Of a DNA stretch of 16,013 nt, positions 1 through 7,309 are shown piece after piece. The position numbers and the translations under genes were made by a program. The notes under the pieces were generated by a model. That model ran no database searches and was not told the origin of the DNA. It worked only from the letters and a program-made list of their open reading frames with translations. The stretch comes from an uncultured Campylobacter sp. (GTDB lineage: Bacteria; Campylobacterota; Campylobacteria; Campylobacterales; Campylobacteraceae): assembly GCF_938045465.1 (NCBI RefSeq), contig NZ_CALIBF010000180.1, positions 1 through 16,013 of the forward strand. Direction: 5' to 3'. Numbering within the stretch: position 1 is the first letter of the stretch; every line of letters starts with the position of its first letter.

Positions 1-213
1 CAGCGACTCTGCGGCGACGATAAGCGAGCTTTTATTTTTGCGCACCATATCGCTAGTAAAGGGTAAAAATAGAAATTTACTGTATTCCATAAGACCCAAT
101 CCCGCGGGAACGATCCGACTAAAACGGTTAAGGATTAAACCCGACAAATAAGTTAAAATAGCCAAGATCCAACCGCCTAGAAAAAACCAAATAATGTTGC
201 CTAAAATACGCAT
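1..213 (-). CDS. YccF-like inner membrane protein (partial, C-terminus beyond window)
   Basis: Reading the minus strand from the ATG at 211-213 gives 71 open codons that run off the left edge. The protein starts MRILGNIIWFFLGGWILAIL, which matches the conserved opening of the YccF domain: a short first segment with a GN..W...GGW pattern followed by a hydrophobic helix. Further in are a second conserved-looking stretch containing GLGLMEYSKF and a PFTSDMV segment that corresponds to the family's 'PFG.E.V' region. The middle part (NRFSRIVPAG) is more divergent from the usual 'ITIIGIPFG'. The family is a small multi-pass membrane protein of unknown function. An AGAGGT ribosome binding site lies 6-7 bases before the ATG. 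The family call rests on the N-terminal pattern only; the end of the gene is not visible. Confidence 0.7.
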   Translation of the reverse strand, partial: MRILGNIIWFFLGGWILAILTYLSGLILNRFSRIVPAGLGLMEYSKFLFLPFTSDMVRKNKSSLIVAAESL

Positions 214-949
214 ATTTTACCTCTTTATAAATTATGTAAATCAAGCAAGCCGCCTGCTACAGACGTTGCACAGCCTACCATTGCTTTTGCGGCGTATTTG
301 ATGCGACCTGCACGCTATGTCGCACAAAACGAGTCTTGTGCGCGCAAAATCTCCCATGCGCAAAACAACTGCGAAATGATAAGGGATGGGGTTTAACGAT
401 TGGCAACAAACGCTTTTCATCGATAAAATTTTAGTATGCAAATAACTGCGGCAAGAGTGTTTAAAAAATTTAAATTTATTTTAAAAAATATTAGAAATTC
501 TAAAATTTCGACGCAGAAATTTAAAAAATTTCATAAATTTTTATGAAATTTACAGATCAAAATTTTAAAATTTTTACGGTACGGCGAAGCGAATTCTTAA
601 AATTTTGCTATAGCTTTTAGTGTAAAATCTTCCTAATTGGGATACAAGATAGAAATTCCAAATTAAATTTTCGCGACGTGAAGCGCTTCCTTAATTATGA
701 ATTTAAATTTTACACGTGAAATTCCCGCGCCACACAGTGCGGCATATTTCTGCCGAGATAAAATTCGCAAGCAAAATTCCAACCTCGCAAACCCAAAAGC
801 ATACGGCAATTACTTCTTGAAATTCTAGCACCGCTTGTCCGCGGACAAATATCGCGTTACTTTACAAAATTTCAGCCTCACGACGCAAGCTCGCCTCGCT
901 GCGAGCACGCCTCGCTCTCTCGCCATAGCCGCGATCTGTCTATACGCCG
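214..949. other. Gene-free spacer, AT-rich in its middle
   Basis: No convincing gene was found in these roughly 740 bases. Positions 240-440 are of ordinary composition and hold only short frames without a start and ribosome binding site. Positions 445-800 are very AT-rich, with many AAATTT and AAAATTT words. Positions 800-949 become GC-rich again and contain palindromes, listed separately. The spacer lies between the 5' end of the YccF-like gene and the 3' end of the DUF2130 gene, both on the minus strand, so the promoter of the YccF-like gene should lie near its left end. Confidence 0.6.
835..848. promoter_or_regulatory. Perfect 14-bp palindrome, possible protein-binding site
   Basis: TTGTCCGCGGACAA reads the same on both strands with no spacer. 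A perfect GC-centred dyad of this length stands out from the AAATTT-type palindromes common in this genome. It lies about 100 bases past the stop codon of the DUF2130 gene, so it is not placed as an operator for that gene. No role is known; chance is possible. Confidence 0.3.
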
Positions 950-957
950 CTATGGCG
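921..957 (-). terminator. Hairpin spanning the DUF2130 stop codon
   Basis: CGCCATAGC (921-929) and GCTATGGCG (949-957) are perfect 9-bp inverted repeats with a 19-base loop. On the minus-strand transcript the left arm contains the TAG stop of the DUF2130 gene. No run of U follows, so if it ends transcription it is not a standard intrinsic terminator. It may instead protect the 3' end of the mRNA. Confidence 0.35.
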
Positions 958-2293
958 TCTCGTCGCCGTCTTGGTCTTGGAGCGCGCTCGCTTCGCCCTC
1001 CGCCGCAATCGCCTCGAGGCTTAAAATTTCATCGACGTCCTCCAGCTGCGCTACGCCGTTTCCTGCGATGCTTCTGATGCTTGCGTGCATCGCGATCGCG
1101 CCGTCTCGCGCACGCGCGATCTGTTTTTCACGCTGTTTCCAGATGCGCTCCATCGCGTTGCGCTCCTTATTTAGGCTCTCTTGCATGCCGACGAATGCCG
1201 AAACGATCGTCTTTATCTGGTTTGCAAACTCGGGCGAGGTCAGATAGTCATAGAGCATCGCCGTTTTGCTATCTTGATTTTGCCCCGATCTTTTGGCAAA
1301 CGCAAGCGCCACGACATGTTCGCGCAAGACGGCGCAAAGCCCCTTAAATTCCTCAAACGAACAGATCCAGATGCTAGCATCGCTTGGCGCTTGGTGCAGC
1401 CTAGAGCTGTGAGGCGGCATCTGCTCGGTTACGATAACGCCGATCTGCGCGCCCTCACCTATCATATCGTCTTTGAGTTTGTCGATCCATTTGGGCTCGA
1501 AGCTTTTCGTGCGCTTGCTCTCGTATAAAATTTTACCGCAGCCCGCAAACTCCCTCGTATGCACCATCTGCACGCAGTCTGCGCCGCGCGCGCCCTTTTT
1601 GACCTCATCTATCTCGTCCAAAGGAAAATTGAGCCGCAGATACTCCTGCAGCGCGAGCTCCTGCACCTCGCCCTGAAGCTGCTGCGAGCCCACCTCAGAG
1701 CGGCGCTTAAGCTCGTTTATTTGACCGATCAGGCTTTGGATCTGCTCATCTTTTTGGCGGAATTTCAGCTCGTTTTCCTGCGAAATTTGCTTCGAAAGCC
1801 GCTCGCGTTCCATGTTCATGCGGTTGGTTAGCTCGATCTCGGATTTAGCTTTATTCTCGGCTTCAAGCTCGCTAAATTTACGCTTTTGTGCCTCCATTTC
1901 CGCCTTTATTAAATTTAGCTCGGAAATTCTTTGCGATTTTTCTTGCAGCTCCTTTTGTAAAATTTCAAATTTCGCCGCGTTTTCGCTCTCGATCTGAGAT
2001 TTTGCAAGCGCTAAAATTTTCTCCCGCTCGCTGTTTAGCGCAGAATCGGTCGCCGCTTTTACGCGCTGCTCGAAGGCGTTTTCCTTCGCTTGCAGCTGCG
2101 CCAGATGCTTCGCGTACTCCTCGCGCTTAGCGGCGATCTCGGCTTCAAATTTAAGCGTGGCTTCGTTTTGCTGCTGCTGCCACTTTCGCTTCTGCTGCAA
2201 AATTTCATCTTCAAATTTAGCCTTGATATCGCGCTGTAGCGCCTCGTCAATATCGATCGCGAAGCCGCAGTGCGGGCACTTTACGTTAGCCAT
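950..2293 (-). CDS. DUF2130 family coiled-coil protein, possible PD-(D/E)XK nuclease fold
   Basis: A 447-residue cytosolic protein. Residues 1-20 carry a single CPHCG knuckle, half of a zinc ribbon. Residues 25-205 are charged, Gln/Glu/Lys-rich and predicted by eye as a long coiled coil. From about 210 to 400 comes the globular part recognised as DUF2130, including the TAMLYDYLTSPEF segment. Within it the order E212 (QELALQEYL), D239 (GADC), then E258-S-K260 (YESKRTK) is what a PD-(D/E)XK nuclease core would show. That catalytic reading is my inference; the family has no firmly known biochemical role. The ATG overlaps the end of putP by 8 bases, so the two are co-transcribed and probably translationally coupled. 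The C-terminal tail (after about 420) is acidic and low in complexity. Confidence 0.85.
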   Translation of the reverse strand: MANVKCPHCGFAIDIDEALQRDIKAKFEDEILQQKRKWQQQQNEATLKFEAEIAAKREEYAKHLAQLQAKENAFEQRVKAATDSALNSEREKILALAKSQIESENAAKFEILQKELQEKSQRISELNLIKAEMEAQKRKFSELEAENKAKSEIELTNRMNMERERLSKQISQENELKFRQKDEQIQSLIGQINELKRRSEVGSQQLQGEVQELALQEYLRLNFPLDEIDEVKKGARGADCVQMVHTREFAGCGKILYESKRTKSFEPKWIDKLKDDMIGEGAQIGVIVTEQMPPHSSRLHQAPSDASIWICSFEEFKGLCAVLREHVVALAFAKRSGQNQDSKTAMLYDYLTSPEFANQIKTIVSAFVGMQESLNKERNAMERIWKQREKQIARARDGAIAMHASIRSIAGNGVAQLEDVDEILSLEAIAAEGEASALQDQDGDETP

Positions 2294-3794
2294 TTTTACT
2301 TCCCAGACTCTGCTCTTTCATCTTTTCAAATTCCTGCGAAATTTGCGCGGCATTGGGCTCATCCGCCATCTTATCGAGCACGGAGTTGTAGCGATTTACG
2401 AGCAGTATCGCAAGCGCCGAAAAGCAAAAGCCCGGCAGCAGCTCATAAACGACCGCCGAAAGCCCCGATAAGATCCAGCAAATGACCGTGATACCGCCTA
2501 CGAGCATACCCACCAAAGCCGAGAGCGCACTCATCTTTTTAGAATACAGGCTGAAAAGCAGTACCGCGCCAAAGCTAGCGCCAAATCCTGCCCAAGCGTT
2601 TCCGACGACGTTTAGCACCGTATCATTTGAGCCAAACGCCAAGATCGCGGCAACCGCGGCGATGATCACGACGGCGATGCGGCTGCTTAGCGTCTGCGTG
2701 CGCTCGCTTACCTCTTTTTTATAAAACGCAAAGATAAAATCCTTCGTAACTGCGCTCGCGCTTACCAAGAGCTGGCTTGAGATAGTGCTCATAATCGCTG
2801 CTAGCACAGCAGAGATTATGACGCCTAAGATAAATGGGTGAAAGAAAATTTTACCGAGCTCTAGAAAAATTTTTTCTGGATCGTCTATGCTAAGGCCTTT
2901 TTGCGAAAAATACACAAAGCCGATCAGACCGCTAAGCATCGCGCCCGCAAGACCTAACACCATCCACGAAATTCCGATGCGGCGCGCGCTATCAAGCTCG
3001 CGCGAGCTTCTAATCGCCATAAAGCGTACGATAATATGCGGCTGTCCGAAGTACCCGAGCCCCCAAGCAAGCAAGCCTAAAACGCCCAAGAAGCTTTGAT
3101 TGTAAAATAGATCGAGGTGGCTCGCGCCGTATAGCCGCACCTGCGCGAAAAAGGAGCTATCCGCAGGGATCTGCAACGCGCGGTAAGAAAACAGAGGGAT
3201 CAAAATAAGCACCGCAAACATCAGCGCGCCCTGAAATGCGTCCGTGATCGCGACGGCCTTAAATCCGCCGAAAAAGGTATAAAACACGACGATTAGGATC
3301 GTAGCGACCGCGCCGTATGTGAAGCTTAGCCCGAAAAAGCTCTCAAAGGTCTTGCCGCCCGCGATTATGCCGCTGCTAACATAGAGCGTAAAAAATATGA
3401 TGATCAAAAGTCCTGAGATGATGCGAAGCGTCTTGGTGCGGTCTTTAAAGCGGTTTTCTAAAAAATCCGGGATCGTGACGCTGTCGCTTGCTACCTCGGT
3501 GTAAATTCTAAGCCTTTTGGCAAGAAATTTATAGTTGCACCACGCGCCCACGCAAAGCCCTAGAGCTATCCAGATATTGCAAATCCCCGTCGCAAACATC
3601 GCGCCCGGCACTCCCAAAAGCATCCAGCCGCTCATATCGCTAGCGCCCGCGCTAAGCGCCGTTACGAATGGCCCTAGGCGGCGATTGTCGAGCAGATACT
3701 CGCTCAAGCTCGCATTCTTGTCATAATAATACCTACCTATAAAAATAAGCGCGCCGAAATATATCGCGATTGCGCAATAGGTCCAAAAGCTCAT
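2286..3794 (-). CDS. putP: Sodium/proline symporter PutP
   Basis: A 502-residue member of the sodium:solute symporter family (SSS), with about 13 hydrophobic segments. It imports L-proline with Na+ across the inner membrane. The family's Na+/proline site is visible: ASDMSGW at 51-57 (D53 and S55 match D55 and S57 of E. coli PutP), and S336-T337 in the segment LAAIMSTISSQLL, matching S340-T341. The segment GLGYFGQPHIIVRFMAI is also typical. Length equals the E. coli protein (502). The ATG at 3792-3794 is preceded by a perfect AAGGAGG. Many Campylobacter use proline as a carbon and energy source, but no putA dehydrogenase is in this window. It is the first gene of a minus-strand pair with the DUF2130 gene and is divergent from the ABC transporter operon. 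Confidence 0.95.
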   Translation of the reverse strand: MSFWTYCAIAIYFGALIFIGRYYYDKNASLSEYLLDNRRLGPFVTALSAGASDMSGWMLLGVPGAMFATGICNIWIALGLCVGAWCNYKFLAKRLRIYTEVASDSVTIPDFLENRFKDRTKTLRIISGLLIIIFFTLYVSSGIIAGGKTFESFFGLSFTYGAVATILIVVFYTFFGGFKAVAITDAFQGALMFAVLILIPLFSYRALQIPADSSFFAQVRLYGASHLDLFYNQSFLGVLGLLAWGLGYFGQPHIIVRFMAIRSSRELDSARRIGISWMVLGLAGAMLSGLIGFVYFSQKGLSIDDPEKIFLELGKIFFHPFILGVIISAVLAAIMSTISSQLLVSASAVTKDFIFAFYKKEVSERTQTLSSRIAVVIIAAVAAILAFGSNDTVLNVVGNAWAGFGASFGAVLLFSLYSKKMSALSALVGMLVGGITVICWILSGLSAVVYELLPGFCFSALAILLVNRYNSVLDKMADEPNAAQISQEFEKMKEQSLGSKNG

Positions 3795-3801
3795 CGTTGC
3801 C

Positions 3802-3824
3802 TCCTTTTAAAAAAGCTAATTTTA
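3802..3824 (-). promoter_or_regulatory. putP promoter -10 and ribosome binding site
   Basis: On the minus strand a TAAAAT box (3819-3824) is followed 10-15 bases later by the Shine-Dalgarno AAGGAGG (about 3802-3808) and then the putP ATG. No clear -35 was seen, which is usual for Campylobacter sigma-70 promoters. The 127-base spacer must also hold the promoter of the ABC operon, perhaps around the TAGTAT-like sequence at 3880-3885. Confidence 0.4.
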
Positions 3825-3921
3825 CTCTATTTCAAATAAAATTTTACTTTCGGAATTTAGCCAGATTTTAACGAAATTTTAGTATTCTTGCCGTTTAAAT
3901 TTTAAGAAAAAGGCGCCTTGG

Positions 3922-4626
3922 TTGAACGAGAAAATTTTAAAGGTCGTATTTGTTTTGACTGTAATCGCCGTGGGGCTTTATTTCACCTATCCCGAACTGA
4001 GCGAAGCGCAAAAAATTTCATACGCCAAAAGCTACGGCATCACTCTTATTTTGACCTCCGGCGGCATTGTGATCGGTATCGCATTAGGATTTATGCTGGC
4101 ATTTTTAAAATTTCTAAACAATAAATTTTTAAGCTTCATTATCGACGAATACGTGGATATCATCCGCGGAACTCCAATCGTTATCCAGCTGATGGTGTTT
4201 GTGTTTATAATTTTTGCTACGTGGAGCAATAATATCGCAGCTGCGATCTTTGCGCTGGGGCTTAATAGCTCAGCTTACGTCGCGGAGATCGTGCGCGGCG
4301 GCATAAATAGCGTCGATCGCGGCCAGATGGAAGCTGCGCGCGCGATGGGGCTAGGCTACGGCACGGCGATGAAAGAGATCGTCTTTCCGCAGGCGATAAA
4401 AAATATCCTGCCTGCGCTTGCGAATGAGTTTATTAGCCTATTTAAAGAGACCTCGGTCGTAGGCCTCGTAGCAATTACTGATCTTACGTTTTTTTCAAAA
4501 AGCATGCAGGCTGCGCTTTATACCGTCCAGCCGATACTTTTTGCCGCAGTGCTTTACTATGCAAGCGTGAAATTTTTCTCGCTTCTGGTAAAAATGCTAG
4601 AAAGTAGGTTAAACCGCAATGATTGA
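3922..4626 (+). CDS. Polar amino-acid ABC transporter permease (HisM/GlnP type)
   Basis: A 234-residue inner membrane permease with about five hydrophobic segments. It carries the conserved motif VDIIRGTPIVIQL (about 78-90) and the cytoplasmic EAA loop (about 136-156, EAARAMGLGYGTAMKEIVFP), which docks on the ATPase. Both are diagnostic of the polar amino-acid uptake family; the substrate cannot be read from the sequence. The chosen start is TTG at 3922, preceded by a weak AAGGC. A TTG at 3918 is in another frame, so it is not an alternative for this protein. The stop overlaps the start of the ATPase gene by 8 bases (ATGATTGA), so the two are translationally coupled. With a single permease gene in the operon, the transporter core is probably a homodimer. 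Confidence 0.93.
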   Translation: MNEKILKVVFVLTVIAVGLYFTYPELSEAQKISYAKSYGITLILTSGGIVIGIALGFMLAFLKFLNNKFLSFIIDEYVDIIRGTPIVIQLMVFVFIIFATWSNNIAAAIFALGLNSSAYVAEIVRGGINSVDRGQMEAARAMGLGYGTAMKEIVFPQAIKNILPALANEFISLFKETSVVGLVAITDLTFFSKSMQAALYTVQPILFAAVLYYASVKFFSLLVKMLESRLNRND

Positions 4627-5347
4627 AATATCAAATTTAACCAAATCCTACGGCAATTTATCGGTGCTAAAAGGAATTTCAAAGACCATAAATAAAGGCG
4701 ATATCGTAGCGATAATCGGCCCTAGCGGCGGTGGAAAATCGACGTTTTTGCGCTGCTTAAATTTGCTCGAAACCCCAACTAGCGGCACTATTAAAATAGA
4801 CGGCGAGGGTATTACCGATAAGCATACTGATATTAATAAAATTCGCCGCAAAGTTAGTATGGTGTTTCAGCATTTCAACCTCTTTGCAAATAAAAACGTG
4901 CTGGAAAATTTAACTCTAGCGCCCATAAAAGCGGGCATTTATACCAAAGAACAAGCCTACGCAAAAGCAGAGGAGCTGCTGCAAAAGGTCGGTCTTAGTG
5001 ATAAGACCTATACTTATCCGCACAAGCTTAGCGGCGGACAAAAGCAACGCATCGCAATCGCTAGAAGTTTGGCGGTAAATCCGGACGTGATTTTATTCGA
5101 CGAGCCCACTTCGGCACTAGATCCCGAGATGATCGGCGAGGTGTTAGGTATAATGAAAGAGGTCGCCAAAGAGGGCATTACGATGCTTGTGGTAACGCAC
5201 GAGATGGGCTTTGCACGCAATGTCGCAAATAGGATTTTTTTTATGGAGGGCGGCAAGATCGCTGTGGACGATACGCCTAAAAACGTATTTGAAAATCCGC
5301 AAAATCCGAGATTGAAAGAATTTTTAAATAAAATTTTAAACCACTAA
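4619..5347 (+). CDS. Polar amino-acid ABC transporter ATP-binding protein (GlnQ/HisP type)
   Basis: A 242-residue ATPase that powers the adjacent permease from the cytoplasmic face. All nucleotide-binding motifs are intact: Walker A GPSGGGKST (34-42, with K40), the Q-loop glutamine in VFQHFNLF (Q84), signature LSGGQ (137-141), Walker B VILFDEP with catalytic E162, D-loop SALD, and the switch histidine in VVTHEMG (H194). Length is normal for the family. There is no sign of a C-terminal regulatory domain of the kind seen in methionine importers. It is the middle gene of a permease-ATPase-binding protein operon and is followed after 11 bases by the binding protein. Confidence 0.96.
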   Translation: MIEISNLTKSYGNLSVLKGISKTINKGDIVAIIGPSGGGKSTFLRCLNLLETPTSGTIKIDGEGITDKHTDINKIRRKVSMVFQHFNLFANKNVLENLTLAPIKAGIYTKEQAYAKAEELLQKVGLSDKTYTYPHKLSGGQKQRIAIARSLAVNPDVILFDEPTSALDPEMIGEVLGIMKEVAKEGITMLVVTHEMGFARNVANRIFFMEGGKIAVDDTPKNVFENPQNPRLKEFLNKILNH

Positions 5348-5358
5348 AGGAGAGGGAA

Positions 5359-6099
5359 ATGAAAAAATTTATGAGATTTCTAGTTGCGAGCGCGTTGTTT
5401 TGCGGTTCGCTAGTCGCTAAAGACATCACCAAAGATACGCTTATCGTAGGTACAAACGCCGAGTATCCGCCGTTTGAGTTCGTGGATGAAAACTCCAAGG
5501 TTACCGGCTTTGATATGGATCTAGTAGCCGAGCTTGCCAAGCGCGCGGGCGTGAAATACGAAATTTTAAATATGAGCTTTGACGGGCTAATCCCTGCGAT
5601 TAAAAGCGGCAAAATCGACATGATCGCCTCGGGAATGAGCGCGACACCGGCTCGCAAAAAGGCGATCGATTTCACAAATCCTTACTACAAGGTCGAAAAT
5701 TTATACGTCAAGCGCAAGGACGATAACTCGTTAAATTCTAAGGCGGATCTACAGGGTAAGCGTCTTGCCGCGCAGCTAGGCACTATTCAGGAGCTTGCGA
5801 TCAGAGACATCAAAGGCGCCGAGGTTAGCGCTACGGAGAACGTCTTTGTAGCCGTTATGTCGCTGAAGAACAAAAAGATTGACGCACTTTGCGTGGATTC
5901 ATCCGTGGGCTACGAGTATCTTAAGAAGAATGACGATCTAACCGCATTTTTTAAAGAATCCGACGGCAGCGAGGGCTTTTCGATCGCATTTGATAAGGGC
6001 AAGTATCCCGAGCTGCTCGCTAAATTTAACGCAGCGCTTGAGGAGATGAAAAAGGACGGAAGCTACGAAAAGCTTTTGGAAAAGTATAATTTAAAATAA
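5359..6099 (+). CDS. Periplasmic amino-acid binding protein of the ABC transporter
   Basis: A 246-residue type-II solute-binding protein. It has a Sec signal peptide (about 1-20, ending LVA before KDITKD) and no proper lipobox, so it should be a soluble periplasmic protein. The binding core is classical: GTNAEYPPFEF (31-41), GFDMDL, SGMSATPARKKAIDF with R99, which in this family holds the substrate alpha-carboxylate, and D180 in CVDSSVG, which holds the alpha-amino group. It is therefore an amino-acid binder, but which amino acid (glutamine, cystine, arginine or other) cannot be told. An AGGAGAGGG ribosome binding site precedes the ATG. It is the last gene of the operon and is followed by a hairpin. 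Confidence 0.93.
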   Translation: MKKFMRFLVASALFCGSLVAKDITKDTLIVGTNAEYPPFEFVDENSKVTGFDMDLVAELAKRAGVKYEILNMSFDGLIPAIKSGKIDMIASGMSATPARKKAIDFTNPYYKVENLYVKRKDDNSLNSKADLQGKRLAAQLGTIQELAIRDIKGAEVSATENVFVAVMSLKNKKIDALCVDSSVGYEYLKKNDDLTAFFKESDGSEGFSIAFDKGKYPELLAKFNAALEEMKKDGSYEKLLEKYNLK

Positions 6100-6109
6100 T
6101 CCGCAAAAT

Positions 6110-6145
6110 TTAGGCGCAAATTCCTCTCATAGAATTTGCGCCGCC
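6110..6145 (+). terminator. Hairpin after the ABC operon, abutting the next ribosome binding site
   Basis: GGCGCAAATTC (6113-6123) and GAATTTGCGCC (6132-6142) form a perfect 11-bp stem. The flanking TTA and a displaced CTAA allow an extended stem with a small bulge. There is no T run after it, so it may attenuate transcription or stabilise the 3' end rather than stop transcription fully. The AGAGGA ribosome binding site of the next gene starts directly after it. Confidence 0.5.
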
Positions 6146-6158
6146 TAAGAGGAATCCT

Positions 6159-6698
6159 ATGAAAAAGATATTTTTAGCACTTGCGATTTTGCTCTGCACG
6201 CAGAGCTTTGCGGAGCAAAAAGACAGATACGGCATCGCTGCGTTTGCAGGTCTTGGCAATGACGGCAGAACCTTTGTTTTTACCTTTAGAAAGGCTCAAA
6301 AAGATCGCTTCTTTCCCTGCGACTTAAAAAATTTAAACATAATCGCCGCGGGCGCTTCTAAATGCATAACGGACGCTAAGGAGATGAAAAAATTCGACAA
6401 AGAATATAAAAAAGCTCTCGAGTCCGTTATAAGACCAGGCAAGCGCTACTACGTAAATTTAATCGATCGCGGCAACGACGCCTATGTTTGCGACGCAAGC
6501 GATCCTAAAAGCAATCTGCGATTAGACCTAGTGGCGGCGGGATTTGCCGTGCCGACAACCGACGATAGCGAACTTCTTTTAAAAGCTGCCGAGGAAGCCA
6601 AAGAGGCTAAGCGCGGAATGTATAGCGCAAAATTTTGGGATGTTACCAACTGCATTTTAAACGGCGTACCTATACCTAAAAAAGACGAGGATAGATGA
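6159..6698 (+). CDS. Exported SNase-like (thermonuclease-fold) protein, catalytic residues not evident
   Basis: A 179-residue protein with a clear signal peptide (1-18, ending SFA before EQKD). The second half resembles the C-terminal part of staphylococcal-nuclease-like domains: RLDLVAAGFAVPTTDDSELLLKAA (about 121-144) followed by EEAKEAKRGMYS (145-156), matching the family pattern 'L.LV..G.A......L..AE..AK..KRG.W'. The usual catalytic DGDT-like and Arg/Glu positions of the OB-fold are not recognisable in the first half. Four cysteines in the mature part (C54, C69, C111, C165) could form disulfides in the periplasm. It is preceded by AGAGGA and its stop overlaps the thiE start in an ATGA. 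I call it SNase-like with moderate certainty; activity is doubtful. Confidence 0.6.
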   Translation: MKKIFLALAILLCTQSFAEQKDRYGIAAFAGLGNDGRTFVFTFRKAQKDRFFPCDLKNLNIIAAGASKCITDAKEMKKFDKEYKKALESVIRPGKRYYVNLIDRGNDAYVCDASDPKSNLRLDLVAAGFAVPTTDDSELLLKAAEEAKEAKRGMYSAKFWDVTNCILNGVPIPKKDEDR

Positions 6699-7309
6699 GC
6701 GAAATTTACGCGCTTAGCGACGATGCCTTAACGCCGCCGCAAACTATCTTTTTGCAGATAGATGAAATTTTACGCTGCGGCGTAAAGCTCGTGCAGTACC
6801 GCAGCAAGCTCGCCGCGCGGGATGAAGCCTTAATCCGCTCTCTCATCGGTCTTTGCGAGGATTACGGCGCCAAACTCATCATCAACGACGATGCGGCGCT
6901 CGCCAAAAAGCTCGGCGCGCACGGCGTGCATATCGGAGCTGACGACGGCGAGACGGCGCAGGTGCGCGAGTTTTTAGGCGCGGATAAGATCATCGGCGTT
7001 AGCTGCTACGCTGGTCTTGCTCGCGCGCAAAAGGCCGAGGCGCAGGGCGCTAGCTACGTAGCCTTCGGCTCGCTAAGGCGCGGCAAGACAAAGCCTGATG
7101 CGCCGCTTTGCCCCGATGCGCTCGTGCAAGAGGCGCGAAAATCTTTAAACCTCCCAATCGCCGTAATCGGCGGGATCAGCTTAGAAAATTTAAATGAAAT
7201 TTTAGCTCTCAAACCCGATTATATCGCAATGGTAGAGGCGATCTACAGACCCGCTTCGATCACTCAGAATTTAGCAAATTTAAAGGAAAAAATGGATGAA
7301 TATATTTGA
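6695..7309 (+). CDS. thiE: Thiamine phosphate synthase ThiE
   Basis: A 204-residue TIM-barrel enzyme of the cytosol that joins hydroxymethylpyrimidine diphosphate and thiazole phosphate to give thiamine phosphate and pyrophosphate. Family motifs appear in order: VQYRSK (33-38), IINDDA (63-67), HGVHIGADD (76-84, Mg2+ and diphosphate site), IGVSCY (100-105), the phosphate-loop region FGSLRRGKTKPDA (124-136), and AVIGGIS (156-162). The loop 'SLRRGKTK' differs slightly from the common 'GP.F.T.TK', and the late motif MVEAIYR replaces the usual 'V.V.SAI', but the fold signature is intact. It overlaps the upstream gene by 4 bases and uppP by 14, so it sits inside a tight operon with unrelated functions. 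No other thiamine gene is in the window. Confidence 0.92.
   Translation: MSEIYALSDDALTPPQTIFLQIDEILRCGVKLVQYRSKLAARDEALIRSLIGLCEDYGAKLIINDDAALAKKLGAHGVHIGADDGETAQVREFLGADKIIGVSCYAGLARAQKAEAQGASYVAFGSLRRGKTKPDAPLCPDALVQEARKSLNLPIAVIGGISLENLNEILALKPDYIAMVEAIYRPASITQNLANLKEKMDEYI

Noticed and set aside
241..441. A 66-residue minus-strand frame and an overlapping plus-strand frame ending in QNNCEMIRDGV
   Set aside because: The minus frame is Cys/Arg-rich with no ribosome binding site. The plus frame looks somewhat protein-like but has no start with a Shine-Dalgarno and matches nothing I know. It could be a gene remnant, but support is too weak.
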